A DNA stretch of 64,000 nt from an uncultured Alloprevotella sp. (GTDB lineage: Bacteria > Bacteroidota > Bacteroidia > Bacteroidales > Bacteroidaceae): NCBI GenBank assembly GCA_944322325.1, contig CALUOQ010000002.1:186001-250000 (forward strand), written 5' to 3'. The notes under the pieces are model-generated. The model ran no database searches, was not told where the DNA came from, and worked only from the letters and a program-made list of their open reading frames with translations. Shown here piece by piece: positions 1 through 8,962 of this stretch. How positions within the stretch are numbered: the first letter of the stretch is position 1; each line of letters opens with the position of its first letter. A program made the position numbers and the translations under genes.

Positions 1-381
1 CAAGGCCTCCTGGTGCTCGTCGGCATTGAGGAAGCCGACGGCGCCGACGACAGCGCCTGGCTCGTCAAGAAGATAGTCAACCTGCGCGTCTTCGACGACG
101 CCGACGGTGTGATGAACCTGTCCGTCAGCGACATCGGCGGCGAAGTGCTCGTCGTCAGCCAGTTCACGCTCATGGCCTCTACCAAAAAGGGAAACCGCCC
201 CTCCTACATTCGCGCCGCACGCCCCGAACATGCCGTGCCGCTCTACGAGGCGTTTTGCCGGGAGCTGTCCGAGGCCCTCGGACGCCCCGTAGCCACGGGC
301 CAGTTCGGCGCCGACATGAAGGTGGAACTGCTCAACGACGGCCCGGTGACCATCTGCATGGACACGAAAGCCAAGGAATAA
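1..381 (+). CDS. dtd: D-aminoacyl-tRNA deacylase (5' end outside window)
   Basis: The reading frame is open from base 1, so the gene starts upstream of the window; 126 residues are visible of a family usually near 150. Dtd hydrolyses D-aminoacyl (and glycyl) esters on mischarged tRNAs in the cytoplasm. The two family signatures are present: SQFTL, and the C-terminal NDGPVT that matches the NxGPxT motif carrying the Gly-cisPro pair used for chiral proofreading. It is the first gene of a plus-strand run with a MazG-like gene and deoC. The GTG at 13 is an internal valine codon, not a plausible start, because upstream codons GLLV belong to the conserved fold. Confidence 0.95.
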   Translation, partial: QGLLVLVGIEEADGADDSAWLVKKIVNLRVFDDADGVMNLSVSDIGGEVLVVSQFTLMASTKKGNRPSYIRAARPEHAVPLYEAFCRELSEALGRPVATGQFGADMKVELLNDGPVTICMDTKAKE

Positions 382-455
382 ACAGCCCCGCTGCCCCAAT
401 GGGCGCCATGCCAACGACGTTCATCGCGGGCGAGGCGCTTATCACATCTGCCATT

Positions 456-782
456 ATGACCTTAAAAGAAGCTCAAAGCACTGTTGACCAGTGGATTAAG
501 ACTTATGGCGTGCGTTACTTCTCCGAGCTGACCAACATGGCTTGCCTGACGGAAGAAGTCGGCGAGCTGGCCCGCGTCATGGCCCGCCGTTACGGCGACC
601 AGTCCTTCAAGCCCGGCGAAAGCACCGACCCGGCCGACGAAATGGCCGACGTGCTGTGGGTACTGCTGTGCCTGGCCAACCAGACGGGCGTGGACCTCAC
701 CGAGGCATTCCGAAAAAATCTGGAAAAGAAGACCCGGCGCGACGCCACACGCCACCTGAACAACCCGAAACTTAACTCCTAA
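456..782 (+). CDS. MazG-like nucleotide pyrophosphohydrolase
   Basis: 108 residues, the size of a single-domain MazG-type all-alpha NTP pyrophosphatase. Such enzymes hydrolyse non-canonical or excess (d)NTPs to NMP and pyrophosphate. The metal-binding pattern is visible as EEVGE near residue 30 followed by DEMADVLW near residue 62, matching EExxE...DExxD. The start at 456 was chosen because MTLKEAQ begins the conserved helix; an upstream in-frame ATG near 396 would add an unconserved leader. It lies 74 bp after dtd and 11 bp before deoC, suggesting a small nucleotide and tRNA housekeeping operon. The in vivo substrate is not predictable. Confidence 0.85.
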   Translation: MTLKEAQSTVDQWIKTYGVRYFSELTNMACLTEEVGELARVMARRYGDQSFKPGESTDPADEMADVLWVLLCLANQTGVDLTEAFRKNLEKKTRRDATRHLNNPKLNS

Positions 783-793
783 GTACCAACGAT

Positions 794-1720
794 ATGACTC
801 CACACTACGACGACTGCGGGGACGTACACGAACACCCGCAAAGCAAATACGACCAGGCCCTCGCCCACTACGACCTGCACCTCCACGACGACCAGGTGGC
901 CGACAGCGTACGCAAGCTCCTCGACCAGCACAAGAGCGACTACGATACGCCCGACGTAAGGCTACAGTTGCTGGGCTCGCTCGAACTGACTTCGCTCAAG
1001 GTCACCGACAGCGCCGAAAGCATCCTGGCGCTCACCGAGCGCGTCAATGCATTCGCCGACGACAACCCCGACCTGCCCCATCTGGCCGCAGTCTGTGTCT
1101 ATCCCAACTTTGCCCAAATTGTCTCGCAGTCGCTCCAGGCCGACGGTGTCGAAGTGGCCTGCGTGGCGGGCGGCTTCCCCTCCTCGCAGACCTTTGCCGA
1201 AATCAAAACGGCCGAAGCGGCACTCGCCATCCACGACGGAGCCACGGAGATAGACTGCGTGCTGAACGTGGGTGCCTACCTGTCCGAGGACTACGAGACA
1301 GCGTGCGACGAAATTGCCGAAATCAAGGCCGTCTGCGGCGAGCACCGGCTGAAAGTCATCCTTGAGACCGGCGCGCTCGCCACGGCCTCGCACATCAAAC
1401 GGGCCGCCCTGCTGGCCATCTACGCAGGAGCTGATTTCATTAAGACCTCTACAGGTAAAATAGAGCCCGCTGCGACGCCCGAAGCCGCCTACGTGATGTG
1501 CAGCGCCATTAAGGATTATTTCGCGCGAACAGGGACGAAAATCGGCTTCAAGGCGGCCGGCGGCATCGCCACGGTCGACGACGCCCTCACCTACTACACC
1601 ATCGTGCGCGAAGTGCTGGGCGAAAGCTGGATAAAGGAGGGACTTTTCCGCATCGGGGCCAGCCGACTGGCCAACCGCCTGGCCGGCGAGATTCTCGACG
1701 AGACGAAAGTTTACTTCTAA
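794..1720 (+). CDS. deoC: deoxyribose-phosphate aldolase
   Basis: 308 residues. Class I aldolase that cleaves 2-deoxyribose-5-phosphate into glyceraldehyde-3-phosphate and acetaldehyde during deoxynucleoside catabolism. The Schiff-base lysine lies in FIKTSTGK and the second conserved lysine in GFKAAGGI; DCVLNVG and KVILETG are also typical. The protein is longer than the roughly 220-residue short DeoC form owing to an N-terminal extension of about 60 residues rich in His and Asp, whose role is unknown. Last gene of the run; a palindromic repeat copy (1755-1817) follows 35 bp after the stop and can act as its terminator against convergent polA. Confidence 0.93.
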   Translation: MTPHYDDCGDVHEHPQSKYDQALAHYDLHLHDDQVADSVRKLLDQHKSDYDTPDVRLQLLGSLELTSLKVTDSAESILALTERVNAFADDNPDLPHLAAVCVYPNFAQIVSQSLQADGVEVACVAGGFPSSQTFAEIKTAEAALAIHDGATEIDCVLNVGAYLSEDYETACDEIAEIKAVCGEHRLKVILETGALATASHIKRAALLAIYAGADFIKTSTGKIEPAATPEAAYVMCSAIKDYFARTGTKIGFKAAGGIATVDDALTYYTIVREVLGESWIKEGLFRIGASRLANRLAGEILDETKVYF

Positions 1721-1754
1721 GTCCCGCGGCGCACAAGTGCTGCGCCAGGCCTAA

Positions 1755-1817
1755 ACAAGTACTACGCCCGTTTTTCCTATCGCAGCGATAGAAAAAACGG
1801 GCGTAGTACTTGTTTTT
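1755..1817. repeat. Modular 21-bp palindromic repeat, copy A (3 units)
   Basis: Three 21-bp units (1755-1775, 1776-1796, 1797-1817) form a palindrome: 30-nt arms 1753-1782 and 1786-1815 around a 3-nt centre, with one G.U-type mismatch. The left arm begins ACAAGTACTACGCCCG, the centre is CTATCGCAGCGATAG and the right arm is CGGGCGTAGTACTTGT. A T-run follows, so this copy could terminate deoC transcription, and by symmetry polA. The same module recurs at 8651, 12712, 17800 and 46345. Read in the deoC direction all three units are open in the heptapeptide frame (TSTTPVF, PIAAIEK, TGVVLVF). Confidence 0.9.
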
Positions 1818-1898
1818 TCTCCCAGTGGACTCGTTTATTTTACGACGCTGAGGGGACTAACGGGAGCTATGGGACTGACGAGCGGAACGGTGACCGCC

Positions 1899-4661
1899 TC
1901 AATGAGCCTCCAGCCAGTTGTCGCCCCAGCCGCAGTCTGCTTTCAGCGGGACACTCATCGCAAAAGCGCCCTCCATCTCCCGGATGACCAGCGCTTCCAT
2001 GCGCTCGCGTTCCTCGGGGACAACGCTGAAATTCAGTTCGTCGTGCACTTGCAGCACCATTTTCGAACGCAGCCCCTCTGCTTTCATTCTTTCGTAGATA
2101 CGGACCATGGCAACCTTGATTATGTCCGCCGCCGTGCCCTGTATAGGGGCGTTGATGGCGTTGCGCTCGGCGTAACCGCGGACGGTGGCATTGCGCGACG
2201 CGATGTCGGGCAGGTAACGCCGGCGACCGAAGGCCGTTTCCACATACCCCCGCTCGCGCGCCCGCTCAATGCTCTCGTCCATATAGCGTTTGACGCCGGG
2301 ATACGTGGCGAAGTAGTTGTCAATCAGATCGCGGGCTTCGCCGCGCGAAACGCCCATACGCTCGGCCAGCCCAAAGGCCGAGATTCCGTAAATGATGCCG
2401 AAGTTGGCCGTTTTCGCTTTGCGGCGCTCGTCGCGCGTTACGTCGGCGATGTCCTTGTGGAAGATGCGCGCCGCCGTCGCAGCGTGGATGTCGTCGCCCT
2501 CCCGGAAGGCTTCAATCAGGTGGCTGTCGCCACTCAGGTGCGCCATGATGCGCAACTCTATCTGTGAATAGTCGGCCGAGAAGAACAGGCATCCGTCGTC
2601 CGGAACAAAGGCTTTGCGAATCTCGCGGCCGTCCTCGCCACGCACAGGGATGTTCTGCAAATTCGGATTGCTGGACGAGAGGCGGCCTGTCGCCGTGACG
2701 GCTTGGTTGAACGACGTGTGCAGGTGGCCCGTCGCCGGATTCACCAGTTTGGGCAAGGCCTCAATGTACGTTCCCATTAGCTTTTTCAGCCCGCGGTAAG
2801 CCAGAATTTTGTCCACCACCGGGTGCGCCGTTCGCAGGGCTTCGAGCACTTCTTCCGACGTTACGTACTGACCCTTTTTCGTGCGGCGGGCCTTTTCGGT
2901 CACCTTGAGCTCGTCAAACAGCACTTCGCCCACCTGCCGAGGCGAACCGATGTTGAATTCGTGCCCAGCCATGGCGTACACCTCCGCCTCAATCTGACTC
3001 AGCCGCTCGCCGAACAGGCGTCCCGTCGCTTCGAGCGCCTGCGTGTCGAGCCGGACGCCCCACCGCTCCATAGCCACCAGCACACGCACCAGCGGCAACT
3101 CCACTTCGCGGAGCAGGCGGTCGGCCTCGGGCGGCAGTTCCCGCAACAACCGATGGTAGAGCCGCAAGGTCACATCGGCGTCCTCGCAGGCATACTCGTA
3201 GACCTCGCGAGGCGTAAGGTCGCTCATCAGCTTCTGCCCCCTACCCTTTGGCCCGATGAGTTCCTCGATGTGAATCGTGCGGTAACCGAGATACACTTCG
3301 GCCAGGTAGTCCATGTTGTGCCGTTGCTCCGGTTGCAGCACGTAGTGCGCCAGCATCGTGTCGTAAATCGGTCCGCGCACCTCCACGCCGTAGTTGGCGA
3401 GAACCGTAAGGTCGTACTTGAGGTTCTGCCCGACTTTCAAAATTTTCTCGGACTCAAGGACCGGACGAAACAGGTCGACGACTGCCTGCGCTTTCGCTCC
3501 GTCGGCCGGCACAGCCACGTACCAGGCCTCGCCTTCGGCTACGGCAAAGCTCATTCCGACTAAGCGGGCCGTCACGGCGAGGGTGGAAGTTGTCTCTGTG
3601 TCTAAGCTGAGAATTTCTTTTGTCAATAAAAATTCTCTCAGTGCTGCCATATCCGTTTCTTCCTCAACGAGATGATACGTATGCGGTGTATCCGAAAGGC
3701 TTGTCAGCGTACCGTTTTTTTCTTCTTCCGTCCCGCTCTCGGGAAATGCGGCGAAGAGATCGAGCTGCGCCGTGGGCTTTTTGTCCCCGATGCCTCGGTT
3801 TTTTTTCACACGGTCCGTCAGCGAGCGAAACTCCAGCTCGTCGAACAACTGCGTCAGTCGCTCGAGATCCGGCTCGCGGCTTCTGAAACTCTCGAGGTCG
3901 AGGTCGACAGGCACGTCGGTGCGAATGGTGACCAGGAAACGGGAGAAGCGGATTTTCTCGGCGCCCTCCTCGATCCTACGACGCATGGCGCCCTTCAGCT
4001 GAGCCGTCGCGTCGAGCAGGGCGTCGACCGAGCCAAACTCGGCGATGAGCTTGGCCGCCGTCTTCTCGCCCACGCCGGGACAGCCGGGCACGTTGTCCGA
4101 CGCGTCGCCCATGAGCGCCAACAGATCGACCATCTGCTCCGTACGGGCGATGCCGTACTTTTCGCAAACCTCCTGCGGGCCCATCACGTCGAAGCCGCCG
4201 CCTTGCTTGGGGCGGTACATGTGGATGCGGTCGGTAACCAGCTGGCCATAGTCCTTATCGGGCGTCATCATGAACGTCGCGACACCCCGCTCCGAAGCCT
4301 GCCGCGCCAACGTGCCGATCACGTCGTCGGCCTCGAAGCCCGGCACTTCGACAATCGGGATACGGTAAGCGCGGACAATATCCTTGATGAGGGGAACCGC
4401 CGCGCGGATGTCCTCGGGCGTAGCCTCGCGCTGGGCCTTATACTCGGGGTAGGCTTCGTGGCGGAAGGTAGGGCCGGGCGGGTCGAAGGCTACGGCAATG
4501 TAGTCCGGATGCTCCTTGACGAGCACCTCCTCCAGCGTGTTGACAAAACCCATCACCGCCGACGTGTTCTGCCCCTTTGAGTTGATGCGCGGAGCGCGGA
4601 TGAAGGCGTAATAGGCTCTATAGATGAGCGCATACGCGTCCAAGAGAAATAACTTTTCCAT
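1899..4661 (-). CDS. polA: DNA polymerase I
   Basis: 920 residues. The N-terminal 5'-3' exonuclease/flap domain covers about residues 1-290 (MEKLFLLDAYALIYRAYYAF start, helix-hairpin-helix region). The 3'-5' proofreading domain is apparently active: its DxE motif is intact in SLDTETT, and further acidic residues lie in YDTMLAHY and CEDADVTLRLYH. The polymerase domain has motif A (FFSADYSQIELRIMAHLS), motif B (KTANFGIIYG) and motif C (LQVHDEL). It functions in Okazaki-fragment processing and repair synthesis. The start at 4661 is used because upstream in-frame sequence is unconserved and would overlap the divergent promoter region. It is divergent from the polyprenyl synthetase and convergent with deoC. 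Confidence 0.97.
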   Translation of the reverse strand: MEKLFLLDAYALIYRAYYAFIRAPRINSKGQNTSAVMGFVNTLEEVLVKEHPDYIAVAFDPPGPTFRHEAYPEYKAQREATPEDIRAAVPLIKDIVRAYRIPIVEVPGFEADDVIGTLARQASERGVATFMMTPDKDYGQLVTDRIHMYRPKQGGGFDVMGPQEVCEKYGIARTEQMVDLLALMGDASDNVPGCPGVGEKTAAKLIAEFGSVDALLDATAQLKGAMRRRIEEGAEKIRFSRFLVTIRTDVPVDLDLESFRSREPDLERLTQLFDELEFRSLTDRVKKNRGIGDKKPTAQLDLFAAFPESGTEEEKNGTLTSLSDTPHTYHLVEEETDMAALREFLLTKEILSLDTETTSTLAVTARLVGMSFAVAEGEAWYVAVPADGAKAQAVVDLFRPVLESEKILKVGQNLKYDLTVLANYGVEVRGPIYDTMLAHYVLQPEQRHNMDYLAEVYLGYRTIHIEELIGPKGRGQKLMSDLTPREVYEYACEDADVTLRLYHRLLRELPPEADRLLREVELPLVRVLVAMERWGVRLDTQALEATGRLFGERLSQIEAEVYAMAGHEFNIGSPRQVGEVLFDELKVTEKARRTKKGQYVTSEEVLEALRTAHPVVDKILAYRGLKKLMGTYIEALPKLVNPATGHLHTSFNQAVTATGRLSSSNPNLQNIPVRGEDGREIRKAFVPDDGCLFFSADYSQIELRIMAHLSGDSHLIEAFREGDDIHAATAARIFHKDIADVTRDERRKAKTANFGIIYGISAFGLAERMGVSRGEARDLIDNYFATYPGVKRYMDESIERARERGYVETAFGRRRYLPDIASRNATVRGYAERNAINAPIQGTAADIIKVAMVRIYERMKAEGLRSKMVLQVHDELNFSVVPEERERMEALVIREMEGAFAMSVPLKADCGWGDNWLEAH

Positions 4662-4733
4662 TACGATTGGCGTTTGTAGCGTAAAAATACTCATATTTGT
4701 CGGGGTGCCGATAAGACGGCGCGACTTTTTTCG

Positions 4734-4741
4734 TACTTTTG
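4734..4741 (+). promoter_or_regulatory. Bacteroidota -7 element for polyprenyl synthetase gene
   Basis: TACTTTTG matches the Bacteroidota sigma-ABfr -7 consensus TAnnTTTG, 20 bp before the ATG at 4762. No clear TTTG -33 box is present at the expected spacing. Confidence 0.6.
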
Positions 4742-4761
4742 CAACTAAATTTTTTCCCTCT

Positions 4762-5739
4762 ATGGCTACGTTGTCACTCATCAGACGCCCCATCGAAAGC
4801 GAACTTGCCGACTATAAGAAAGTCTTCGACGCCACTTTGCAACACCCCGACGGCTTGTTGGGAAGCGCACTGACGCACATCCGAAACCGGCAAGGCAAGA
4901 TGATGCGCCCCATCCTTGTGCTGCTCACGGCCAAGGCCACGGGAGGCGTCAACGAGACTGCCATACACTCGGCCGTGACGCTCGAACTGCTCCACACGGC
5001 AAGCCTCGTGCACGACGACATCGTCGACGAGAGCGACGAACGCCGCGGCCAGGCCTCGGTCAACGCCGTCTACGACAACAAGGTGGCCGTCCTCGTGGGC
5101 GACTACCTGCTTTCCAGTTCGCTCGAGCAGGCCGCCCTGACCGGCGACGCCCACATCGTCGCACGCATCGCGCAACTGGGCAAATCGCTCTCCGAGGGCG
5201 AAATTCTGCAACTGTCGAACATCCATACCGAGACCGTGAGCGAGGAGGCATACTTTACCATCATCCGCCAGAAGACAGCGGCCCTCTTCGCCACCTGCGC
5301 CGAACTGGGCGCCATCGCCACGGGCGCCACGCCTGAAGTTGCCGCTACGGCGCGCGAACTCGGCGAGGTCATCGGCATCTGCTTCCAAATCCGCGACGAC
5401 ATCTTCGACTACTACGAGCAGGCCGCCATCGGGAAACCCACGGGCAACGACATGGCCGAAGGCAAGCTGACCTTGCCGGCCATCTACGCCCTGAACCACG
5501 CGGCCGACGCCGAGATGGACCGTCTGGCCTCGCTCGTCAAGTCCGGCAAGGCTTCGCCCGACGACATCGCCCGCCTCGTGGCTTTCACCAAATCGGCCGG
5601 CGGCATCGACTACGCCGAACGCGTGATGCGCGACTACGGCCGGCGCGGTCACGAGCTGGCCCGCACGCTCGCTGGTGACGGCGAGGTAGGCCAGGCCCTC
5701 ACCGAATACGTGGACTACGTCGTCGAGCGCAACATGTAG
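4762..5739 (+). CDS. trans-polyprenyl diphosphate synthase (octaprenyl/heptaprenyl type)
   Basis: 325 residues, the usual length for long-chain trans-prenyltransferases. It condenses IPP units onto an allylic diphosphate, most likely to make the menaquinone side chain. Both aspartate-rich motifs are present: the first in HDDIVDESDERR and the second in QIRDDIFDYY. MRPILVLL and KLTLPAIYAL are also family-typical. The start is at MATLSL because the -7 box TACTTTTG ends 20 bp upstream; an earlier in-frame ATG lies within polA. Chain length cannot be fixed from sequence alone, so no symbol is assigned (ispB or hepT-like). Followed by a strong bidirectional hairpin. Confidence 0.92.
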   Translation: MATLSLIRRPIESELADYKKVFDATLQHPDGLLGSALTHIRNRQGKMMRPILVLLTAKATGGVNETAIHSAVTLELLHTASLVHDDIVDESDERRGQASVNAVYDNKVAVLVGDYLLSSSLEQAALTGDAHIVARIAQLGKSLSEGEILQLSNIHTETVSEEAYFTIIRQKTAALFATCAELGAIATGATPEVAATARELGEVIGICFQIRDDIFDYYEQAAIGKPTGNDMAEGKLTLPAIYALNHAADAEMDRLASLVKSGKASPDDIARLVAFTKSAGGIDYAERVMRDYGRRGHELARTLAGDGEVGQALTEYVDYVVERNM

Positions 5740-5761
5740 TTCCCCGCCCCCTTCTATCACT

Positions 5762-5810
5762 AACGACGTGGGGTGCATCTCCGGAAGTCCGGGATGCACC
5801 CCACGTCGTT
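5762..5810. terminator. Bidirectional terminator hairpin
   Basis: Perfect 18-bp stem (5762-5779 with 5793-5810; arm begins AACGACGTGGGGTGCATC) and a 13-nt loop, followed by TTTCG on the plus side. It lies between the convergent polyprenyl synthetase and flavodiiron genes, so it can serve both. Confidence 0.85.
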
Positions 5811-5832
5811 TTCGTCGTACCTGCCGCGCGGA

Positions 5833-7020
5833 CTATGCCTCGCGCATCACCGCCTCGGCCAACTGGCGGCCCATGGTGCGCGCAGCCTCCAGCGTCAGGG
5901 CTCCCACACCCTGCTTCCACTCCACCGGAAGGCCGACCACGTCCATGCGCATCTTCTCGTTGTAATGTGCAATGGTCTTGCAGGCGGCACTGGCCCAGGT
6001 GAAGCCGCCAAAGTAAGCCAGCTTGTGCTGACTGACCTCGCGCCCGGCCAGACGCTTGAGCAGGTCCTCGACCACGGGGAAGAGCCCGCCGTTATACGTC
6101 GGCCCGCCGATGGCCAGACCGCTGTACCTGAATATGTCGGCCAGCACGAACGACGGTTGCGAGACCGAGAGGTTGTGCACCACGATTTTCTTCATGCCGG
6201 CCTCGGCAGCTCCGGCCGCCACGGCCTCGGCGACGCGCTGCGTGTTGCCGTACATCGAACCGTAGCAGACAACGACGCCCGGCTCCGTCACGCCGCGGCT
6301 CAGGCGGTCGTACGTGCCGACGGCGCGCGCCACTTCCTTCCGCCACACCGGGCCGTGGGTCGAACAGATGGTCTTTATCGGCAGTCCGCCGAGCTTGGCC
6401 AGTGCGCGTTTCACCATCGGCGAGAACTTGCCCAGAATGGCGGCGTAGTAACGCTCCATCTCGGGCCAGTAAGGCGCAGTGTCCATCTGCTCGTCCACGA
6501 CGTTGCCGTTGAGGGCGCCAAAGCAGCCGAAGGCATCGCCCGAGAAGAGGATGCCCTCCGTCTCGTCGAAGCTGACCATCGTCTCGGGCCAGTGGAGCAT
6601 CGGGGCCAGGTAGAAGCGCAGCTTATGGTAGCCCAGGTCGAGCGTATCGCCGTCGGCCACGACCAGAGCGTCCTCCGTCGGTTCGCTGTAGAAGCCCTCG
6701 ACCATTTCGAAAGTCTTCTTGTTGCCCACGAGGCGGATGCCGGGATAATACTTGCGGATGAGCGAGATCGAACCGGAGTGGTCGGGCTCCATGTGGTTGA
6801 TGATGAGATAATCGACGGGGCGGTCGCCGATGACGTCGCGGATATGGTCGAGATACTCGGCAAAGAAAGCCACGTCGACCGTATCGACAAGCGCCACTTT
6901 CGCATCGTCGATGAGGTACGAGTTGTACGACACGCCTTGTGGCAGGAGCCAGAGGCCTTCGAAGCGGTGCTTCACGCGGTCGTTGACGCCGACATAGTGT
7001 ACTTTTCCTTGGATATTCAT
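5833..7020 (-). CDS. flavodiiron protein (FprA-type: metallo-beta-lactamase fold plus flavodoxin)
   Basis: 395 residues. The N-terminal metallo-beta-lactamase-like domain (about 1-245) carries the diiron ligand pattern: HMEPDH, MLHWPE, SGDAFG and STHGP. The C-terminal flavodoxin domain (about 250-395) has the FMN phosphate loop GSMYGNTQ. Family members reduce O2 or NO without making reactive products, fed by rubredoxin or a similar donor, which suits an anaerobe exposed to oxygen. The start at 7020 is MNIQGKVHYVG. It lies 49 bp downstream of miaB on the same strand with no promoter motif seen between, so co-transcription is likely. O2 versus NO preference cannot be read from sequence. Confidence 0.93.
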   Translation of the reverse strand: MNIQGKVHYVGVNDRVKHRFEGLWLLPQGVSYNSYLIDDAKVALVDTVDVAFFAEYLDHIRDVIGDRPVDYLIINHMEPDHSGSISLIRKYYPGIRLVGNKKTFEMVEGFYSEPTEDALVVADGDTLDLGYHKLRFYLAPMLHWPETMVSFDETEGILFSGDAFGCFGALNGNVVDEQMDTAPYWPEMERYYAAILGKFSPMVKRALAKLGGLPIKTICSTHGPVWRKEVARAVGTYDRLSRGVTEPGVVVCYGSMYGNTQRVAEAVAAGAAEAGMKKIVVHNLSVSQPSFVLADIFRYSGLAIGGPTYNGGLFPVVEDLLKRLAGREVSQHKLAYFGGFTWASAACKTIAHYNEKMRMDVVGLPVEWKQGVGALTLEAARTMGRQLAEAVMREA

Positions 7021-7069
7021 AATTTTAATGGTTTGTTCGTAAAAGGGGCGGCTCAGGCGGTGCGTCGTC

Positions 7070-8404
7070 TCAGGCCTCGGGCGCTTCGGGCTCAACGCCC
7101 TGCAACGTGGCGGACGACGCGGCGGTGATGCGCAGGCGCACGTAGTCGCCGGGGCGGTGCGTGCCGCGGTCGAAAACGACCACCTTGTTCTGCTCCGTAC
7201 GGCCGAAGAGCTGCTCGCGGGAACGTTTGCTCACTCCCTCGGCGAGCACCTCGACCGTCTGACCTACGCAGCGCTGGTTGCTCGCGGCGCTCAGGCGGTT
7301 TTGCAGGGCGATGAGTTCCTCCAGCCGGCGCACCTTGACTTCTTCGGGCACGTCGTCGGGCAAGTGGCGGGCGGCGTAAGTGCCGGGACGCTCGCTGTAT
7401 TTGAAGAGAAACGCCGAGTCGTAGGCGCACTCCTCCATGAGCGAGAGCGTCTGGCGGTGGTCGTCCTCCGTCTCGGAGCAGTAGCCCGCAAAGATGTCGG
7501 TCGAGAGGCCACAGTCGGGCACGATGCGGCGAATGGCGGCGACGCGGTCCAGATACCAGGCCCGTGTGTACTTACGGTTCATAAGCCTGAGAATGCGGTC
7601 CGAGCCGCTCTGCACGGGCAGGTGTATGTGGCGACACACGTTCGGCTCCTCGGCGATGACGTGCAGCGTCGCGTCGCTCATGTCCTTAGGGTGCGACGTC
7701 GTGAACCTTACGCGCAGCGTCGGCACAGCCTGCGCCACGCGTCGCAGGAGGGCCGGGAAGTCGACCTCGGCACCGCCTTCGCCCTGCCAGCGGTAGGAGT
7801 TGACGTTCTGCCCCAGCAGCGTCACCTCGCGGTATCCGCGTTCGGCCAGGTCGCGCACCTCGCGGAGGATGCTGTCGACATCGCGCGAGCGCTCGCGGCC
7901 GCGCGTATAGGGCACGATACAGTAGTGGCAGAAATTGTTGCAGCCGCGCGTGATGCTGACAAAACCCGACAGGCGGTTGCCGCAGTAGCGCTCGGGCACG
8001 ACGTCGCGATAGGTCTCCGTAGTGGAGAGGGCCACGTCGATAGCCTTATGCCCCGTCTCGGCCTGGGCGACGAGGTCGGGCAGACTCAGGTAGGCGTCGG
8101 GACCGGCGACGAGATCGGCGCCATGGCGGTTAAGCAAGTCGTCCTTGACGCGCTCGGCCATGCAGCCCAGCACGCCGACAATCATGCGACGCCCCTTGCG
8201 GCGCTGCGCCGTCAGTGTCTCGAGCCGGTGCAGTATCTTCTGTTCGGCATTGTCGCGCACCGAGCAGGTGTTCAGGAACACCGCGTCGGCCTCGGCCTCC
8301 GTCGCGCAGGGTTCGTAGCCCGCCATGCGCATCACCGAGGCCACCACCTCGCTGTCCGCCACGTTCATCTGGCAACCGTAGGTCTCTATGTACAGTTTCT
8401 TCAT
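7070..8404 (-). CDS. miaB: tRNA-2-methylthio-N6-isopentenyladenosine synthase
   Basis: 444 residues. Radical-SAM methylthiotransferase acting on i6A37 of tRNAs reading UNN codons. The N-terminal UPF0004 domain carries the three cysteines of the auxiliary [4Fe-4S] cluster (YGCQMN, NTCSVR, LGCMAE). The radical-SAM cluster motif is CNNFCHYC near residue 150, and a TRAM RNA-binding domain occupies roughly the last 65 residues. The start at 8404 gives the conserved MKKLYIETYGCQMN; the in-frame ATG 7 codons upstream overlaps the promoter. A -7 box TACCTTTG lies 18 bp upstream. Confidence 0.96.
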   Translation of the reverse strand: MKKLYIETYGCQMNVADSEVVASVMRMAGYEPCATEAEADAVFLNTCSVRDNAEQKILHRLETLTAQRRKGRRMIVGVLGCMAERVKDDLLNRHGADLVAGPDAYLSLPDLVAQAETGHKAIDVALSTTETYRDVVPERYCGNRLSGFVSITRGCNNFCHYCIVPYTRGRERSRDVDSILREVRDLAERGYREVTLLGQNVNSYRWQGEGGAEVDFPALLRRVAQAVPTLRVRFTTSHPKDMSDATLHVIAEEPNVCRHIHLPVQSGSDRILRLMNRKYTRAWYLDRVAAIRRIVPDCGLSTDIFAGYCSETEDDHRQTLSLMEECAYDSAFLFKYSERPGTYAARHLPDDVPEEVKVRRLEELIALQNRLSAASNQRCVGQTVEVLAEGVSKRSREQLFGRTEQNKVVVFDRGTHRPGDYVRLRITAASSATLQGVEPEAPEA

Positions 8405-8422
8405 GCTTACGGATTTTCCGGG

Positions 8423-8430
8423 CAAAGGTA
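8423..8430 (-). promoter_or_regulatory. Bacteroidota -7 element for miaB
   Basis: On the minus strand TACCTTTG matches TAnnTTTG, 18 bp upstream of the miaB ATG. No clear -33 TTTG is seen. Confidence 0.6.
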
Positions 8431-8650
8431 GTCATTTTTTTCGAGGCAGCCTGCCGCGTTTCCGCATGACGGACGGCAACGGAGAAGTGCCCGGACGCCG
8501 CGCCGGGCGCCGCGCTCGTTTTGCACACTGCCCCGCAGGGCGCGATTGGCATTAACGTTTTTAACTTCTGTCAACACGAGCGGGATGGCGGAGACTGCGC
8601 CGCAAACAGCGGACAGTGCCCTGCGAGGGCCCGTCCGGGAGGAAAAACGG

Positions 8651-8734
8651 ACAAGTGCAGCGCCCGTTCTCACAAGTACTACGATAGTTCTCACAAGTAC
8701 TACGACAGTTTTTACGGGGACTGCGCCCGTCGCG
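8651..8734 (+). repeat. Modular 21-bp repeat, copy B (4 direct units, intergenic)
   Basis: Four exact 21-bp steps: 8651-8671, 8672-8692, 8693-8713, 8714-8734. Units 1-3 begin ACAAGT (unit 2 ACAAGTACTACGATAG, unit 3 ACAAGTACTACGACAG) and unit 4 begins ACGGGGACTGCG. The order and the final ACGGGGACT box match the copies inside ispG and folK. It is not a hairpin and does not sit behind a gene, so a terminator role is unlikely. The heptad frame is open (TSAAPVL, TSTTIVL, TSTTTVF, TGTAPVA), although no gene is evident here. Confidence 0.9.
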
Positions 8735-8927
8735 GTGCCGGGCAACGAAAAAGGCCGCCCCAGCCGGGGCAGCCCTCCTACTTCACCGTAAAGATAGCGA
8801 ATCGTTGCGACCCGGCCAAACGGCGCGGACGAAGTGTTAAATTGCACACTGTCAAAAAAATGTACTTCCTGCCGAAGAAAAACGGGCTCATACAGCCGTA
8901 CGATGAGCGTAACTCAAAAAAAAACTT

Positions 8928-8935
8928 TACCTTTG
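8928..8935 (+). promoter_or_regulatory. Bacteroidota -7 element for the M16-like gene
   Basis: TACCTTTG matches TAnnTTTG, 27 bp upstream of the ATG at 8963. No convincing -33 box is seen. Confidence 0.6.
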
Positions 8936-8962
8936 TCCGCACGTTTTAGCCGTATATTAATA

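Larger units (their letters stand above)
8405..8962. other. Divergent intergenic region with repeat copy B and two promoters
   Basis: 558 bp between miaB (minus) and the M16-like gene (plus). It holds a -7 box for each flanking gene, the four-unit repeat array at 8651-8734 and a short GC-rich hairpin (GCCCC/GGGGC) near 8757. Short open frames on both strands exist here, but they lack conserved sequence or ribosome-binding context and I do not call a gene. Confidence 0.6.

Noticed and set aside
8651-8734. Direct repeats looking like a short CRISPR array
   Set aside because: The 21-bp units are contiguous with no spacers, no cas genes are nearby, and the same units occur inside coding genes.
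8546-8791. Small gene of 81 codons containing repeat copy B
   Set aside because: No promoter or ribosome-binding context upstream and no conservation clue; the open frame is explained by the 21-bp periodicity.
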